Assembly (NCBI RefSeq): GCF_004366075.1
Contig: NZ_SODU01000003.1
Span: forward strand, 1,426,001 to 1,490,000
Length of the DNA: 64,000 nt
Direction of reading: 5' to 3'
Source of the DNA: Kribbella pratensis
Lineage (GTDB): Bacteria; Actinomycetota; Actinomycetes; Propionibacteriales; Kribbellaceae
Below the pieces are notes generated by a model that was not told the origin of the DNA, made no database searches, and saw only the letters and a list, made by a program, of their open reading frames with translations. Of this stretch, positions 8,231 to 16,612 are shown piece by piece; positions within the stretch are counted from its first letter, which is position 1, and every line of letters starts with the position of its first letter. Both the position numbers and the translations under genes were made by a program.

Positions 8231-8968
8231 TCAGGCGGTACGGCGTCTGAGGGTGGCTGCGCCCAGGCCGAGGGCGGCGAGGATGAAGCCCAGGACGACC
8301 AGGGTGTCGCCGCCTGTGCCGGTGGTGAAGCCGTTGCCCTTGGCAACTCCTAGTACGGCGTCCACCGCGTAGGACAAGGGCAGTACGTCGCTCACCGCGT
8401 GCAGGACCGTGGGTAGTTGATCGCGTGGGACCAGGAGCCCGCACAGCAGGATCTGCGGGATCATCACGGCCGGCATCATCTGTACGGCCTGGAACTCGGT
8501 CGCCGCGAACGCGCTCGCGAACAGTCCCAGCGCCGTACCGAGAACCCCGTCGAGGACGGCGACCACGCCGAGTTGCCAGGCGGCGCCCTGGATGTCCAGA
8601 TCCAAGAGGTACAAGGCGATCGAGACCACGGCGAGCGCCTGGACGACGGCGATCAGTGCGAACGCGAGCGCGTACCCGAGCAGGAAGTCCAGCTTGCCCA
8701 TCGGCATCGTGAACAGCCGCGACAACGTTCCGCTCGACCGCTCGCGCAGCGTCGCGACCGACGTGACGACGAACATGATGATCGACGGGAACACCGCCAG
8801 CAGCGGGCCGCCGACCCGGTCGAAGACCATCGGGGAATCGGTGAACATCCACCACATCAGGCTGACCAGCAACGCCGGCAGCACGATCAGCATCGCCACC
8901 GTCCGGTGGTCCCGCCGCAGCTGGGCCAGGACTCGAGCGGCTACGGCAAACGTCACACGCGGTGTCAT
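8231..8968 (-). CDS. ABC-2 type transporter permease
   Basis: This 245-residue integral membrane protein has about six hydrophobic segments. The region TLRERSSGTLSRLFTMPMGKLDFLLGYALA matches the cytoplasmic coupling segment typical of ABC-2 exporters (drug or polyketide efflux). The start codon overlaps the stop of the ATPase gene by 4 bp, so the two subunits are translationally coupled. As a half transporter it should dimerise and pair with the ATPase. The exported substrate is unknown. Many actinobacterial pairs of this type handle antibiotics or lipids. Confidence 0.88.
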   Translation of the reverse strand: MTPRVTFAVAARVLAQLRRDHRTVAMLIVLPALLVSLMWWMFTDSPMVFDRVGGPLLAVFPSIIMFVVTSVATLRERSSGTLSRLFTMPMGKLDFLLGYALAFALIAVVQALAVVSIALYLLDLDIQGAAWQLGVVAVLDGVLGTALGLFASAFAATEFQAVQMMPAVMIPQILLCGLLVPRDQLPTVLHAVSDVLPLSYAVDAVLGVAKGNGFTTGTGGDTLVVLGFILAALGLGAATLRRRTA

Positions 8969-9687
8969 CGCGCACCAGCCTTTCGCTCGATCAGGGTGAG
9001 GAACGCCTGCTCGATGTCGTTGGTCCCCGCCGACAGGAGCAGGTCCTGAGGCGTGTCGTCGGCCAGCAGTTCACCGTCGCGCATCAGCAGAAGACGATCG
9101 CAGCGCGAGGCCTCGTCCATGACGTGACTCGACACGAGCAGTGTCGAGCCGGCGTCGGCGAGTTCGTGGAAGAGGTTCCAGAGATCGCGGCGCAGAACGG
9201 GATCCAGCCCGACCGTTGGCTCGTCCAACACCAGGAGCTCCGGACTGCCGAGCAGCGCGGCCGCCAGGGAAGCGCGTGATCGCTGGCCGCCCGACAGCTG
9301 GTCGACCCGGGCGTCCGCGTGCGACGTGAGATCGACCGCCTCGACGACCCGTTCCACATCGGACGACGGGACCCCGAGGACCGCCGCGAAGAAGCGCAGG
9401 TTCTCGGTGACGGTCAGATCGCCGTACACACTGGGCTCCTGCGTCACGTAGCCGATCCGTCCACGCAGCTTCGGCGCACCGGCCGGCAGCCCGAGGACCG
9501 AGATGTCGCCGGTCACCCGCGCCTGCAGGCCGACGATCGCGCGGATCAGCGTCGTCTTGCCGCAGCCGGACGGTCCGAGCAGCCCGGTCACCGATCCGCC
9601 CCGGATGTCGAACCCGACCCCGCGCAGGACCTCCCGGTCACCCCGGACCACGACGAGGTCACGGCAGCTCACCGCGTTTTTCATCAT
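8965..9687 (-). CDS. ABC transporter ATP-binding protein (exporter type)
   Basis: This 240-residue ATPase has all ABC motifs: Walker A GPSGCGKTT (38-46), Q-loop Gln83 (VTQEPSVYG), signature LSGGQRS (131-137), Walker B LLVLDEPTVGLDP and the switch His in LVSSHVMDE. It powers the adjacent ABC-2 permease. The start is ATG 9687 (Met-Met-Lys); there is no Shine-Dalgarno, but TAAATT lies 6 nt upstream, which points to a leaderless transcript. The start codons sit inside a perfect 16-bp palindrome, so expression is probably switched by a dedicated repressor not encoded next to it. Confidence 0.93.
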   Translation of the reverse strand: MMKNAVSCRDLVVVRGDREVLRGVGFDIRGGSVTGLLGPSGCGKTTLIRAIVGLQARVTGDISVLGLPAGAPKLRGRIGYVTQEPSVYGDLTVTENLRFFAAVLGVPSSDVERVVEAVDLTSHADARVDQLSGGQRSRASLAAALLGSPELLVLDEPTVGLDPVLRRDLWNLFHELADAGSTLLVSSHVMDEASRCDRLLLMRDGELLADDTPQDLLLSAGTNDIEQAFLTLIERKAGAR

Positions 9688-9699
9688 ATGATGAATTTA
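9680..9699 (-). promoter_or_regulatory. 16-bp palindromic operator over a leaderless start
   Basis: TTCATCATATGATGAA (9680-9695) is a perfect palindrome centred on the first base of the ABC ATPase start codon. A minus-strand TAAATT box (9699-9694) overlaps its edge and stands 6 nt before the ATG. A protein bound here would block both -10 recognition and the transcription start. The AT-rich site stands out against roughly 70 percent GC surroundings. The regulator is unknown. Confidence 0.6.
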
Positions 9700-9729
9700 G
9701 CGCGTACGTCGTTCCCTGGCAACAGGTCG

Positions 9730-10299
9730 TTAGACGACGGCGTAGCCCGTGGCCTCACTCAGCGCGGTCAGCGACGGGTCGCCGTACCTTTCGCGCAGGG
9801 CGGCGAAGCGCTCCACCTTGTCCGTGCCGAACCGGCTGATCTCGGCGGCGAACGTGGCGCCGGTGAGGAACACCGGCGGGCGCCGCTTGCTGTGGAACTT
9901 GTCGGCGTACAGGACCAGTTCCTCCTCCGGCGTCCGCGGGAGGTAGTCGTCGACCGGGATCGGCAACGCCTGACGCACCACGTCGTCGCGCGTGATCCCG
10001 ACGCCGGTGTGACACGACGCGAACCGGCAGAGCTCGACCGGGAGGCCGAGAGACGCGAGCAGTTCGTGCCCCAGTACGCCGTGCCGCACGTACGCCGTCG
10101 ACTCCAGGCGATAAACCCCGATGTCGTGCAGGAGCGCGCCCGCACGTACCAGGTCGGTGTCGATGTCGACGCCGGCGAAGAACTGTTCGGCAATCGAGCA
10201 CACCAGACGACAGTGCTCATGGACGAGCTCGAACGCTTCGCGACTCGGCGCGTACTCACGGTGGAGCGCGCGGATCTCGTCGTCGGTCGGGATGTCCAT
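9730..10299 (-). CDS. HD-domain phosphohydrolase-like protein
   Basis: This 189-residue protein has the metal-binding pattern of the HD superfamily: His27/His29 region (VHEHCRLV), His58-Asp59 (LLHDIG), His73/His78 (VRHGVLGHE), His97 (CHTGVG) and a later Asp in LVLYADKFHSK. Such proteins hydrolyse phosphate esters of nucleotides, often as house-cleaning enzymes. Substrate is unknown. The ATG overlaps the TGA of the TetR gene (TGATG), so it is translated in coupling with the regulator and may be part of the same response. Length fits single-domain HD proteins. Confidence 0.82.
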   Translation of the reverse strand: MDIPTDDEIRALHREYAPSREAFELVHEHCRLVCSIAEQFFAGVDIDTDLVRAGALLHDIGVYRLESTAYVRHGVLGHELLASLGLPVELCRFASCHTGVGITRDDVVRQALPIPVDDYLPRTPEEELVLYADKFHSKRRPPVFLTGATFAAEISRFGTDKVERFAALRERYGDPSLTALSEATGYAVV

Positions 10300-10889
10300 C
10301 AACCGGTCAGGTGCAGTTGGAGGACCGGCGCCAATCGGTCGATCAATGTCTCGACGTCGATGGACGCGATCGGCTCGAGCCCGACCAGGTACCGGACGAT
10401 CGCGGTGCCGACCAGTTGGGTGGCGACCAGGCCGACCCGCAGTTGCGCATCCGGTACGTCGAGCACCTGGGAGACGGGCTGGATGATCATCTGGGTGATG
10501 CCTTCGCGCATCATCCGCGCCACCTCGTCGCTGGTGACCACGCTGCGGAACAGGGCCTTCATCCGCTGCTGCCCGTCCGGCGACTCCCAGACACCGAGGA
10601 ACTCGGTCGCGATCCGGCGCCCGATCTCGTCCAGCGGTCCGTCGATGATCTGCGCGGCGATCCGGCGCGGGTCGACCGGGATCGCCATCGCCTCGATGAA
10701 CAGCTCGTCCTTGCTGTCGAAGTAGTGGTGCACGAGGGCCGCGTCGACACCGGCCCGGCGTGCGACGGCGCGGATCGAGGTGGCCGCGAATCCCTTGTCC
10801 GCAAAGGATTCCCGGGCGGCCTTGACGATCTCTCCCCGGGTATCCGGTCCCCCTGGGCGGCGTCCCGGCGTACGACCGGTAGCTGTCAC
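10299..10889 (-). CDS. TetR/AcrR-family transcriptional regulator
   Basis: This 196-residue regulator has an N-terminal helix-turn-helix domain (about 18-64: [43 protein letters not shown] split over three helices) and a helical ligand domain of the kind often labelled TetR_C ([15 protein letters not shown]). It starts at a GTG that overlaps the upstream isomerase-like gene by 4 bp, and its stop overlaps the HD gene. It therefore lies inside an operon with ppx, a sugar isomerase-like gene and the HD gene, rather than divergent from a target. The ligand cannot be predicted. Confidence 0.9.
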   Translation of the reverse strand: MTATGRTPGRRPGGPDTRGEIVKAARESFADKGFAATSIRAVARRAGVDAALVHHYFDSKDELFIEAMAIPVDPRRIAAQIIDGPLDEIGRRIATEFLGVWESPDGQQRMKALFRSVVTSDEVARMMREGITQMIIQPVSQVLDVPDAQLRVGLVATQLVGTAIVRYLVGLEPIASIDVETLIDRLAPVLQLHLTG

Positions 10890-11749
10890 GGAGTCAGCTC
10901 CGAGATCTCACCTTCCGGGGTGACCGCGAACGACGTACGCCGGGACCGGGAGGCTCCAGGCCGGACGAAGTGCTTGCGAGTGAACTCCAGCGACTCGACC
11001 AGGTCGACCTCGCGCTCGGAGCGGCTGGTCGCGCGGCGGGTGTTGATCTCGATGATGATGTGGCCGCGGAAGTCCTGCTGCGCGAGGACGCCCAGCAGGT
11101 CCGCGGCGCGTTGCGTGCCGCGGCCCGGGACCAGGTGCTCGTCCTTGGCGGAGCCGGTGCCGTCGGTCAGATGCACGTGGGTCAGGCTCTTGCCCATCGT
11201 CGCCGCCAGCTCGACGCAGTCCTGCTCGGCGGTGGACGCGTGCGACAGGTCGAGGGTGGTGTGCGCGTACTCCTGCTCGGTCGGGTCCCAGCTCGGCGCG
11301 TACGCCTGCAGGTCGCGGCCGGGCGCGCGCCACGGGTACATGTTCTCCACCGCGAGCGTCACGCCCGTCTCGGCCTCCAGCCGGGCGATCCCCTCGACGA
11401 ACCCGCGCGCGTAGTCCCGCTGCCAGCGGAACGGCGGGTGTACGACGACCACGTCGGCACCGAGCTCCTTCGCGGCCTCGGCGCTGCGCTCGAGCTTGCT
11501 CCACGGATCGGTCCCCCAGACGCGCTGCATGATCAGCAGGGTCGGGGCGTGGATCGCAAGCACCGGCAGCTGGTGGTAGTCGATCAGCCGCTGGATCGCG
11601 TCGATCTGGGTGCTCAGCGGATCGATCCCGATCATCACCTCGACACCGTCGTACCCGAGCCGGGCGGCCAGCTCGAAGCCGCTCGCGGTGGACTCCGGAT
11701 ACACCGAGGCGGTGGACAGGCCGATCTTGGCGGTCGTACGGGGGTTCAT
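10886..11749 (-). CDS. Sugar phosphate isomerase/epimerase-like (xylose isomerase-type TIM barrel)
   Basis: This 287-residue protein has the AP-endonuclease-2/xylose isomerase-like barrel. [31 protein letters not shown] is the first barrel strand and helix; later [19 protein letters not shown] and [17 protein letters not shown] and HVHLTDG carry the His/Glu/Asp residues that bind divalent metal in this family. ATG 11749 was chosen because it follows the ppx stop by 4 nt (TGA-ACGA-ATG); an in-frame start at 11800 would run into ppx. Real substrate unknown. Its pairing with ppx is common in actinobacteria. Confidence 0.82.
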   Translation of the reverse strand: MNPRTTAKIGLSTASVYPESTASGFELAARLGYDGVEVMIGIDPLSTQIDAIQRLIDYHQLPVLAIHAPTLLIMQRVWGTDPWSKLERSAEAAKELGADVVVVHPPFRWQRDYARGFVEGIARLEAETGVTLAVENMYPWRAPGRDLQAYAPSWDPTEQEYAHTTLDLSHASTAEQDCVELAATMGKSLTHVHLTDGTGSAKDEHLVPGRGTQRAADLLGVLAQQDFRGHIIIEINTRRATSRSEREVDLVESLEFTRKHFVRPGASRSRRTSFAVTPEGEISELTP

Positions 11750-11753
11750 TCGT

Positions 11754-12686
11754 TCACCGAGGTTGCAGCTGGTCGAGCCGGGACAGGATGACGCCTTCAC
11801 GCAGGGCCCACGGGCAGACCTCGAGCGCGGGCAGGTCGAAGAGGTCCATCACGGCGTCGGCGACCAGCGCGCCGGCGGTCAGCTGGGACGCGCGGCCGGC
11901 CGACACCCCGGGCAGGGCGGCCCGCTCGGCGGCCGACATCTTGGTCAGCTTGGGGATCCACTCGTTCAGGTCGTCCCGGTTCAGCGTGCGCGGCACGTAC
12001 GGTCCGTCGGCGGACGGGGCCGCGCCGGTGATCCGGGCCAGCGAACGGAAAGTCTTGCTGGTGGCAACCGAACGCTGCGGCTTACCGGCCCGCAGTACCG
12101 GACCGGCGACCGCGGCCAGCTCCATCCGGATCCGGCGACGCAGCGCCCGGACCTCGTCCTTGGCCGGCGGGTCCGTGGTCAGCCCCTCGCGGGTCAGCCG
12201 CCCGGCGCCGAGCTGGACCGACTCCGCCACGGTCGGCTGCTCGTCCGACCCGGCCGCGATCTCCAGCGAGCCGCCGCCGATGTCGAACACCGCCAGGCGC
12301 CCGGAGGACCAGCCGAACCACCGCCGTACCGCCAGGAAGGTCAGCCGGGCCTCGTCGTCGCCGCTCAGCACCTCGAGGTCCACGCCGGTCTCGTTGCGGA
12401 CCCGGGCCAGCACCTTCTCGCCGTTCGGAGCCTCGCGGAGCGCCGAGGTGGCGAACGCGAGCACCGACTCGCAGCCCTTGTCCTCGGCCAGCTCGACCGC
12501 CTGCTTGGTGAACGAGACCAGCCCGTCGGCACCGGACTGGTCGATCTTGCCGTCCTTGTCCAGGTGCTCGGCCAGCCGGAGCTCGATCTTGTGCGAGTAC
12601 GCCGGCAGCGGCGCGGCACCGCGATGCGCGTCCACCACGAGCAGATGGACGGTGTTGGATCCCACGTCGAGTACGCCGAGCCGCAT
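11754..12686 (-). CDS. Exopolyphosphatase / guanosine pentaphosphate phosphatase family protein
   Basis: This 310-residue member of the Ppx/GppA family (ASKHA fold) should cleave terminal phosphates from polyphosphate or pppGpp. The first phosphate loop [19 protein letters not shown] and the second [12 protein letters not shown] are intact, as is [14 protein letters not shown] between them. At about 310 residues it is the short actinobacterial form lacking the C-terminal HD domain of E. coli Ppx, like the two M. tuberculosis proteins Rv0496 and Rv1026. It appears to be the first gene of a four-gene minus-strand operon down to the HD gene at 9730. Confidence 0.9.
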   Translation of the reverse strand: MRLGVLDVGSNTVHLLVVDAHRGAAPLPAYSHKIELRLAEHLDKDGKIDQSGADGLVSFTKQAVELAEDKGCESVLAFATSALREAPNGEKVLARVRNETGVDLEVLSGDDEARLTFLAVRRWFGWSSGRLAVFDIGGGSLEIAAGSDEQPTVAESVQLGAGRLTREGLTTDPPAKDEVRALRRRIRMELAAVAGPVLRAGKPQRSVATSKTFRSLARITGAAPSADGPYVPRTLNRDDLNEWIPKLTKMSAAERAALPGVSAGRASQLTAGALVADAVMDLFDLPALEVCPWALREGVILSRLDQLQPR

Positions 12687-12772
12687 ACCCTCACGCTACT
12701 GGACAACCCGAGTATTCAGCGTTCCGGAGTCGGCGTTCACGGATGTGGAGGTAGTGAGCGTAGGCTTTCCAG

Positions 12773-13513
12773 GTGCCTGAGGTTTCTCTCGATTTCCCCC
12801 GTGCCTGGGTCGAGTTCACCGACCCCGCCGACCCCGACCAGGTCTTCCGCTGCGACCTGACCTGGCTGACCTCCAACTGGTCCTGCATCTTCGGCGGTGG
12901 CTGCCAGGGGATCTACAAGGGCCGTCCGAACGACGGCTGCTGCACCCTCGGCGCGCACTTCTCCGACGCCGACGACGAGAAGCGGGTCAAGAAGTACGTC
13001 AAGGAGCTCGGCAAGGACGACTGGCAGTTCCGCAAGGAAGGCCGGAGCAACGGCTGGGTCGAGACCGACGACGAGGGCGAGCGCAAGACCCGGGTCTGGG
13101 AAGGTGCCTGCATCTTCCTGAACCGGCCGGGCTTCGAGGGCGGCGCCGGCTGCGCGCTGCACGGGCTGGCACTGAAGCGCGGCGTACATTTCGTCGAGAC
13201 CAAGCCGGACGTGTGCTGGCAGCTGCCGATCCGGCGGACCTTCCGCGAGGTGGAGCGGCCGGACGGGACGACGTACACCGAGGTCGGCATCGGCGAGTAC
13301 GACCGGCGCGGCTGGGGACCGGGCGGGCACGACCTCGACTGGTACTGCACGGGCAACACCGAGGCGCACATCGCGGTCGAGCCGGTGTTCGAGTCCAGCA
13401 AGGTCGAACTGCAGACACTGATGGGTCCCAAGGCGTACGACGTACTCGCCGATCTGTGCCGTCAGCGCCTGGAGGCCGCGCGGCCGCTGCTGCCGCATCC
13501 CGCCTCTAAGTAG
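12773..13513 (+). CDS. Cys-rich conserved protein, YkgJ-like metal-cluster fold suspected
   Basis: This 246-residue soluble protein has regularly placed cysteines: C27, C38, C44, C56-C57, C113, C127, C148 and C192. The order (CxxxxxC, then CC, then CIFL, then CALH, then CWQLP) resembles the YkgJ/DUF3109-type CxxC-CC metal or Fe-S binding domains, but the spacing differs, so this is a tentative comparison. The start is GTG 12773 ([15 protein letters not shown]). It is divergent from ppx and its 3' end overlaps the convergent epimerase gene by 8 bp. I recognise it as a conserved actinobacterial type, but its function is unknown. Confidence 0.68.
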   Translation: MPEVSLDFPRAWVEFTDPADPDQVFRCDLTWLTSNWSCIFGGGCQGIYKGRPNDGCCTLGAHFSDADDEKRVKKYVKELGKDDWQFRKEGRSNGWVETDDEGERKTRVWEGACIFLNRPGFEGGAGCALHGLALKRGVHFVETKPDVCWQLPIRRTFREVERPDGTTYTEVGIGEYDRRGWGPGGHDLDWYCTGNTEAHIAVEPVFESSKVELQTLMGPKAYDVLADLCRQRLEAARPLLPHPASK

Positions 13514-14459
13514 CGATCTTGCCGTTGTCGACGAGCCAGCTGATGCCGGAAAGGGCTGCCTCGAACGCGGAGTAGCGCGGACGGAAGTCGAGCAGTCTGG
13601 CGGCCTTGTCCATCGAGCAGTGGGGGCTGTGCTCGACGTGGTCCCAGGTAGCGGCCGCGTCCTGCTTGGACATCCGTTGCCGCAGTTGGCCGATCGGAAG
13701 GAAGCCGAGCTGGGCCGGCCGGCCGAACCAGTCGGCGACCGCGTGGGCGTAGCCGCGCAGGGTGATCGCGTCACTCGCCACCGCGTGGAAGCTCTCGCCG
13801 ATCGCGGTCGAGCGACTCGCGATCGCGGCCAGGAACACGCCCGCGACATCGTCGGCGTGGACCGGGTTGAGCGTCTCCAGGCCGAGGTTCGGCAGCAGGA
13901 CGTCGTGCCCCTGGGCGAGCTTCTCGTAGACGGCGAGGTCGAAGTTGCCGGCCGGGTTGACCGGCGTCCAGCCGGGGCCGCAGATGTGACCGGGGTGGAC
14001 GATCGTGACCGGGAAGCCGTCGCGGCGGGCCTTCGTGAGCAGGTAGGCCTCGATCGCGGCCTTCTGCGTGCCGTAGTCGCCGAACGGCTTGCGCGGTGCG
14101 TCCTCGCGGGTCGGGACGCTCACGCTCGGTCCGTGGACCCAGATCGTGCCGCAGTGCAGCAGGTGCTGGATCTTCCCTTCGACCGCCTCGGCGAGCTGCC
14201 GGGCGCTGTCCTCGGTGAAACAGATCAGGTCGATGACGACGTCCGGGCTCAGGTCCGCGACCCGTCGGCCGAACGTCCCCGCGGCATCTTCCGCAGCCCG
14301 GTCGATCTGGACGAACTCCACGTCCTTCCAGGTGCCGTCCGAGTGGTACGGCGTACGCTCGCCGCGACTCAGCACCGTGACGTCGTGTCCGAGCCGGATC
14401 AGCCGCGGGACGAGATAGGTTCCGATGTGACCGGTACCGCCGATGACTACTGTGCGCAT
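13506..14459 (-). CDS. NAD(P)-dependent epimerase/dehydratase-like protein
   Basis: This 317-residue protein is an extended SDR. It opens with the Rossmann motif [20 protein letters not shown] (4-23), has DVVIDLICF, and the YxxxK-like catalytic pair appears as [23 protein letters not shown] and [12 protein letters not shown] are typical of nucleoside-diphosphate-sugar epimerase or reductase relatives. Start ATG 14459 has GAGGTGCC directly upstream. The neighbouring genes give no pathway. Substrate unknown; a sugar nucleotide or related carbonyl is likely. Confidence 0.82.
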   Translation of the reverse strand: MRTVVIGGTGHIGTYLVPRLIRLGHDVTVLSRGERTPYHSDGTWKDVEFVQIDRAAEDAAGTFGRRVADLSPDVVIDLICFTEDSARQLAEAVEGKIQHLLHCGTIWVHGPSVSVPTREDAPRKPFGDYGTQKAAIEAYLLTKARRDGFPVTIVHPGHICGPGWTPVNPAGNFDLAVYEKLAQGHDVLLPNLGLETLNPVHADDVAGVFLAAIASRSTAIGESFHAVASDAITLRGYAHAVADWFGRPAQLGFLPIGQLRQRMSKQDAAATWDHVEHSPHCSMDKAARLLDFRPRYSAFEAALSGISWLVDNGKIAT

Positions 14460-14519
14460 GGCACCTCACAGTAGTCCGACACACCCCGGGGGCCGCGAGT
14501 GTCGGTGAAGGGCGCAAGA

Positions 14520-15158
14520 ATGACAGGCATGCGTCTGGATCATCTGTCGTACGCGTGCGGGCCTGATGGGTGCCGGGCGACCGTCGAGCGGCTGTCGGCG
14601 GCGCTCGGGGCGGAGTTCGTCGACGGCGGGGTGCATCCACGGTTCGGCACGGTGAACCAGATCCTCCCGCTGGAGAACGATCGGTACATCGAGGTCGTCG
14701 ACGTGCTCGACCACCCGGCATCGGACAAGGCGCCGTTCGGTCAGGCGGTCCGGGCCCGCAAGGAGCTCGGCGGCGGCTGGCTGGGCTGGGTGGTGGCGGT
14801 CCGCGACATGGAGCGGATGGAGAAGCGCCTCGGACGGGAAGCGGTCCCGGGCAACCGGCATCGGCCTGACGGGGTCAACGTGACCTGGCGGCAGATCGGC
14901 GTGAAGGGCCTGATCGCCGACCCGCAACTGCCGTTCTTCGTGCACTGGGACGACCTCGGTCAGCACCCGTCGATCGGCGGCAAGGGCATCAAACTCACCG
15001 CCCTCGAGATCGCCGGCGACCCCGCCCGCGTCACCGACTGGATCGGCCACCCCGCCGACCACCTCCTCGACGACCTCGACGTCGACTGGCGCCCCAACGG
15101 CCAGCCCGGCCTGGTCTCCGCCGTCTTCGAAACCCCGAACGGCACCGTCCGGCTCTAG
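14520..15158 (+). CDS. VOC / glyoxalase-like domain protein
   Basis: This 212-residue protein looks like the Glyoxalase_3/4-type group often annotated as VOC family. It has MRLDHLSYACGPDG at the start, GGVHPRFGTVNQILPLENDRYIEVVDV and, in the second half, PFFVHWDD. His/Glu residues such as DHLSY, GVHPRFGT and RYIEVV are candidates for a metal site. The ATG at 14520 has GAAGGG 7 nt upstream; an ATG at 14529 is the alternative. It is divergent from the epimerase and convergent with the acyltransferase at an 8-bp gap. No substrate can be proposed. Confidence 0.78.
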   Translation: MTGMRLDHLSYACGPDGCRATVERLSAALGAEFVDGGVHPRFGTVNQILPLENDRYIEVVDVLDHPASDKAPFGQAVRARKELGGGWLGWVVAVRDMERMEKRLGREAVPGNRHRPDGVNVTWRQIGVKGLIADPQLPFFVHWDDLGQHPSIGGKGIKLTALEIAGDPARVTDWIGHPADHLLDDLDVDWRPNGQPGLVSAVFETPNGTVRL

Positions 15159-15166
15159 GCGATGGA

Positions 15167-16570
15167 TCACCAGACAGGGCCTTGGTGGATCTTCTCGAGT
15201 TCCGTCAGGGACGTCTCGAGGTGGGCGAGCATGCGTTGCAGGTGCGGGACGGTGCGGCGGCAGCCGATCAGGCCGAAGTGGAGTTCGTGGGCGTAGCTGG
15301 TGACGCTGATGTTCAGCGCCTGGCCGTTGAGGACGATGCTCGCGGGGTACATGCCGAGTAGGCGCGAGCGGTTCCAGTAGAGCGGGCTGTCGGTGGGGCC
15401 GGGCACGTTCGAGATGACGACGTTGTACGGCGGTGTCGTATGACCGGCGACGCCCGGTAGGACCGCGGCGGGGCCCGCGACGCCGAAGCCGAGTGCGCCG
15501 ACGATCAGGTTCTGCAGCGGGCTGAGGTCGGACAGAACACGTTTTCCGTGCGCGGTCGACGCCATGATCCGGCGGATCCGGCGCTCGGGATCGGCCTGGT
15601 CGGTGGCCAGGTCGGCGATGAGCGTGGCGAGCGAGTTCCCGCCACCGGGCGCGTCGTCCGACGTACGCAGAGAGACCGGCACCATCGCGGTCAGCGCCTT
15701 GTCCGGCAACGCGTCCAGCTCGAGCAGATAGTTGCGCAGGGCCCCTGAACACATCGCCAGCAGTACGTCGTTCAGTGTCGCGCCGGTGATCGTCCGGACC
15801 TTCTCCAGCCGTTCGATCGGCCACGACTGCGCCGCGAACCGCCGCGCGCCGGTGACCGGCTGGTTGAAGATCGTCCGCGGCGCCTGGAACGGCATCGTCG
15901 AGTGCAGCAGGCTCTTCACACCGGCCAGCGGGAGACCGGCCAGCCCGGCGGCTGTCTTCACCGCGTCACCCTGCACCTTGGCGATTGCCTGCAGCAACCC
16001 GGTCTCCGGCCGCGGCGCGGTTACCTTCGGCGGCAGCGCGTACGTGGCCGGCATGCCGGTGCGGGTCGGGTCGGTGGTGAGGGTGTCCTGCATCCAGCGC
16101 AGCGCGGTGACGCCGTCGATCATCGAGTGGTGGATCTTGCTGTAGATCGCGAACCGGCGGCCCTCGACGCCCTCGATCAGGTGCATCTCCCACAGCGGGC
16201 GGTGCCGGTCGAGCAGCGTCCCGTGCAGGCGGCTGGTGAGCTCGAACAGCTCGCGGTACCGCCCGGGACGGGGCAGCGCGGACAACCGGACGTGGTACTC
16301 CAGGTCGATCTGGTCGTCGTGTTCCCAGGACCAGTAGCCGAGGTCCACCGGCCGGTTCCGCACCCGGCGCGCGAACACCGGGTTCACCTCCGGCGCGGCC
16401 ACCATCTCGTGGTACAGCCGCGACACGAAGTCCCGCGACGACTCCGGGAACACATGATCCCGCCCGGCCCCTTCCGGGAGCTCGAACAGCATCAGCCCAC
16501 CGACATGCATCGGCTGCTCCCGCGACTCCCCACCCAGGAACATCGCATCCAGCGGCCCCACCACGCTCAT
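15167..16570 (-). CDS. Wax ester synthase / diacylglycerol acyltransferase (WS/DGAT)
   Basis: This 467-residue acyltransferase forms wax esters or triacylglycerol from acyl-CoA and an alcohol or diacylglycerol. The catalytic HHxxxDG motif is HHSMIDG (147-153). The N-terminal PLDAMFLGGES and the C-terminal PPYNVVISNVPGP are the other family signatures. Length matches the bacterial Tgs/AtfA group. The protein would sit at the inner membrane or on lipid droplets. It is common in several copies in actinomycetes storing neutral lipids. No operon partner; the upstream neighbour on the same strand is a GH20 enzyme. Confidence 0.94.
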   Translation of the reverse strand: MSVVGPLDAMFLGGESREQPMHVGGLMLFELPEGAGRDHVFPESSRDFVSRLYHEMVAAPEVNPVFARRVRNRPVDLGYWSWEHDDQIDLEYHVRLSALPRPGRYRELFELTSRLHGTLLDRHRPLWEMHLIEGVEGRRFAIYSKIHHSMIDGVTALRWMQDTLTTDPTRTGMPATYALPPKVTAPRPETGLLQAIAKVQGDAVKTAAGLAGLPLAGVKSLLHSTMPFQAPRTIFNQPVTGARRFAAQSWPIERLEKVRTITGATLNDVLLAMCSGALRNYLLELDALPDKALTAMVPVSLRTSDDAPGGGNSLATLIADLATDQADPERRIRRIMASTAHGKRVLSDLSPLQNLIVGALGFGVAGPAAVLPGVAGHTTPPYNVVISNVPGPTDSPLYWNRSRLLGMYPASIVLNGQALNISVTSYAHELHFGLIGCRRTVPHLQRMLAHLETSLTELEKIHQGPVW

Positions 16571-16612
16571 GACCTCATCCTTGGCCAGGCGCGGGCGAGC
16601 CGTCCACCCCCG

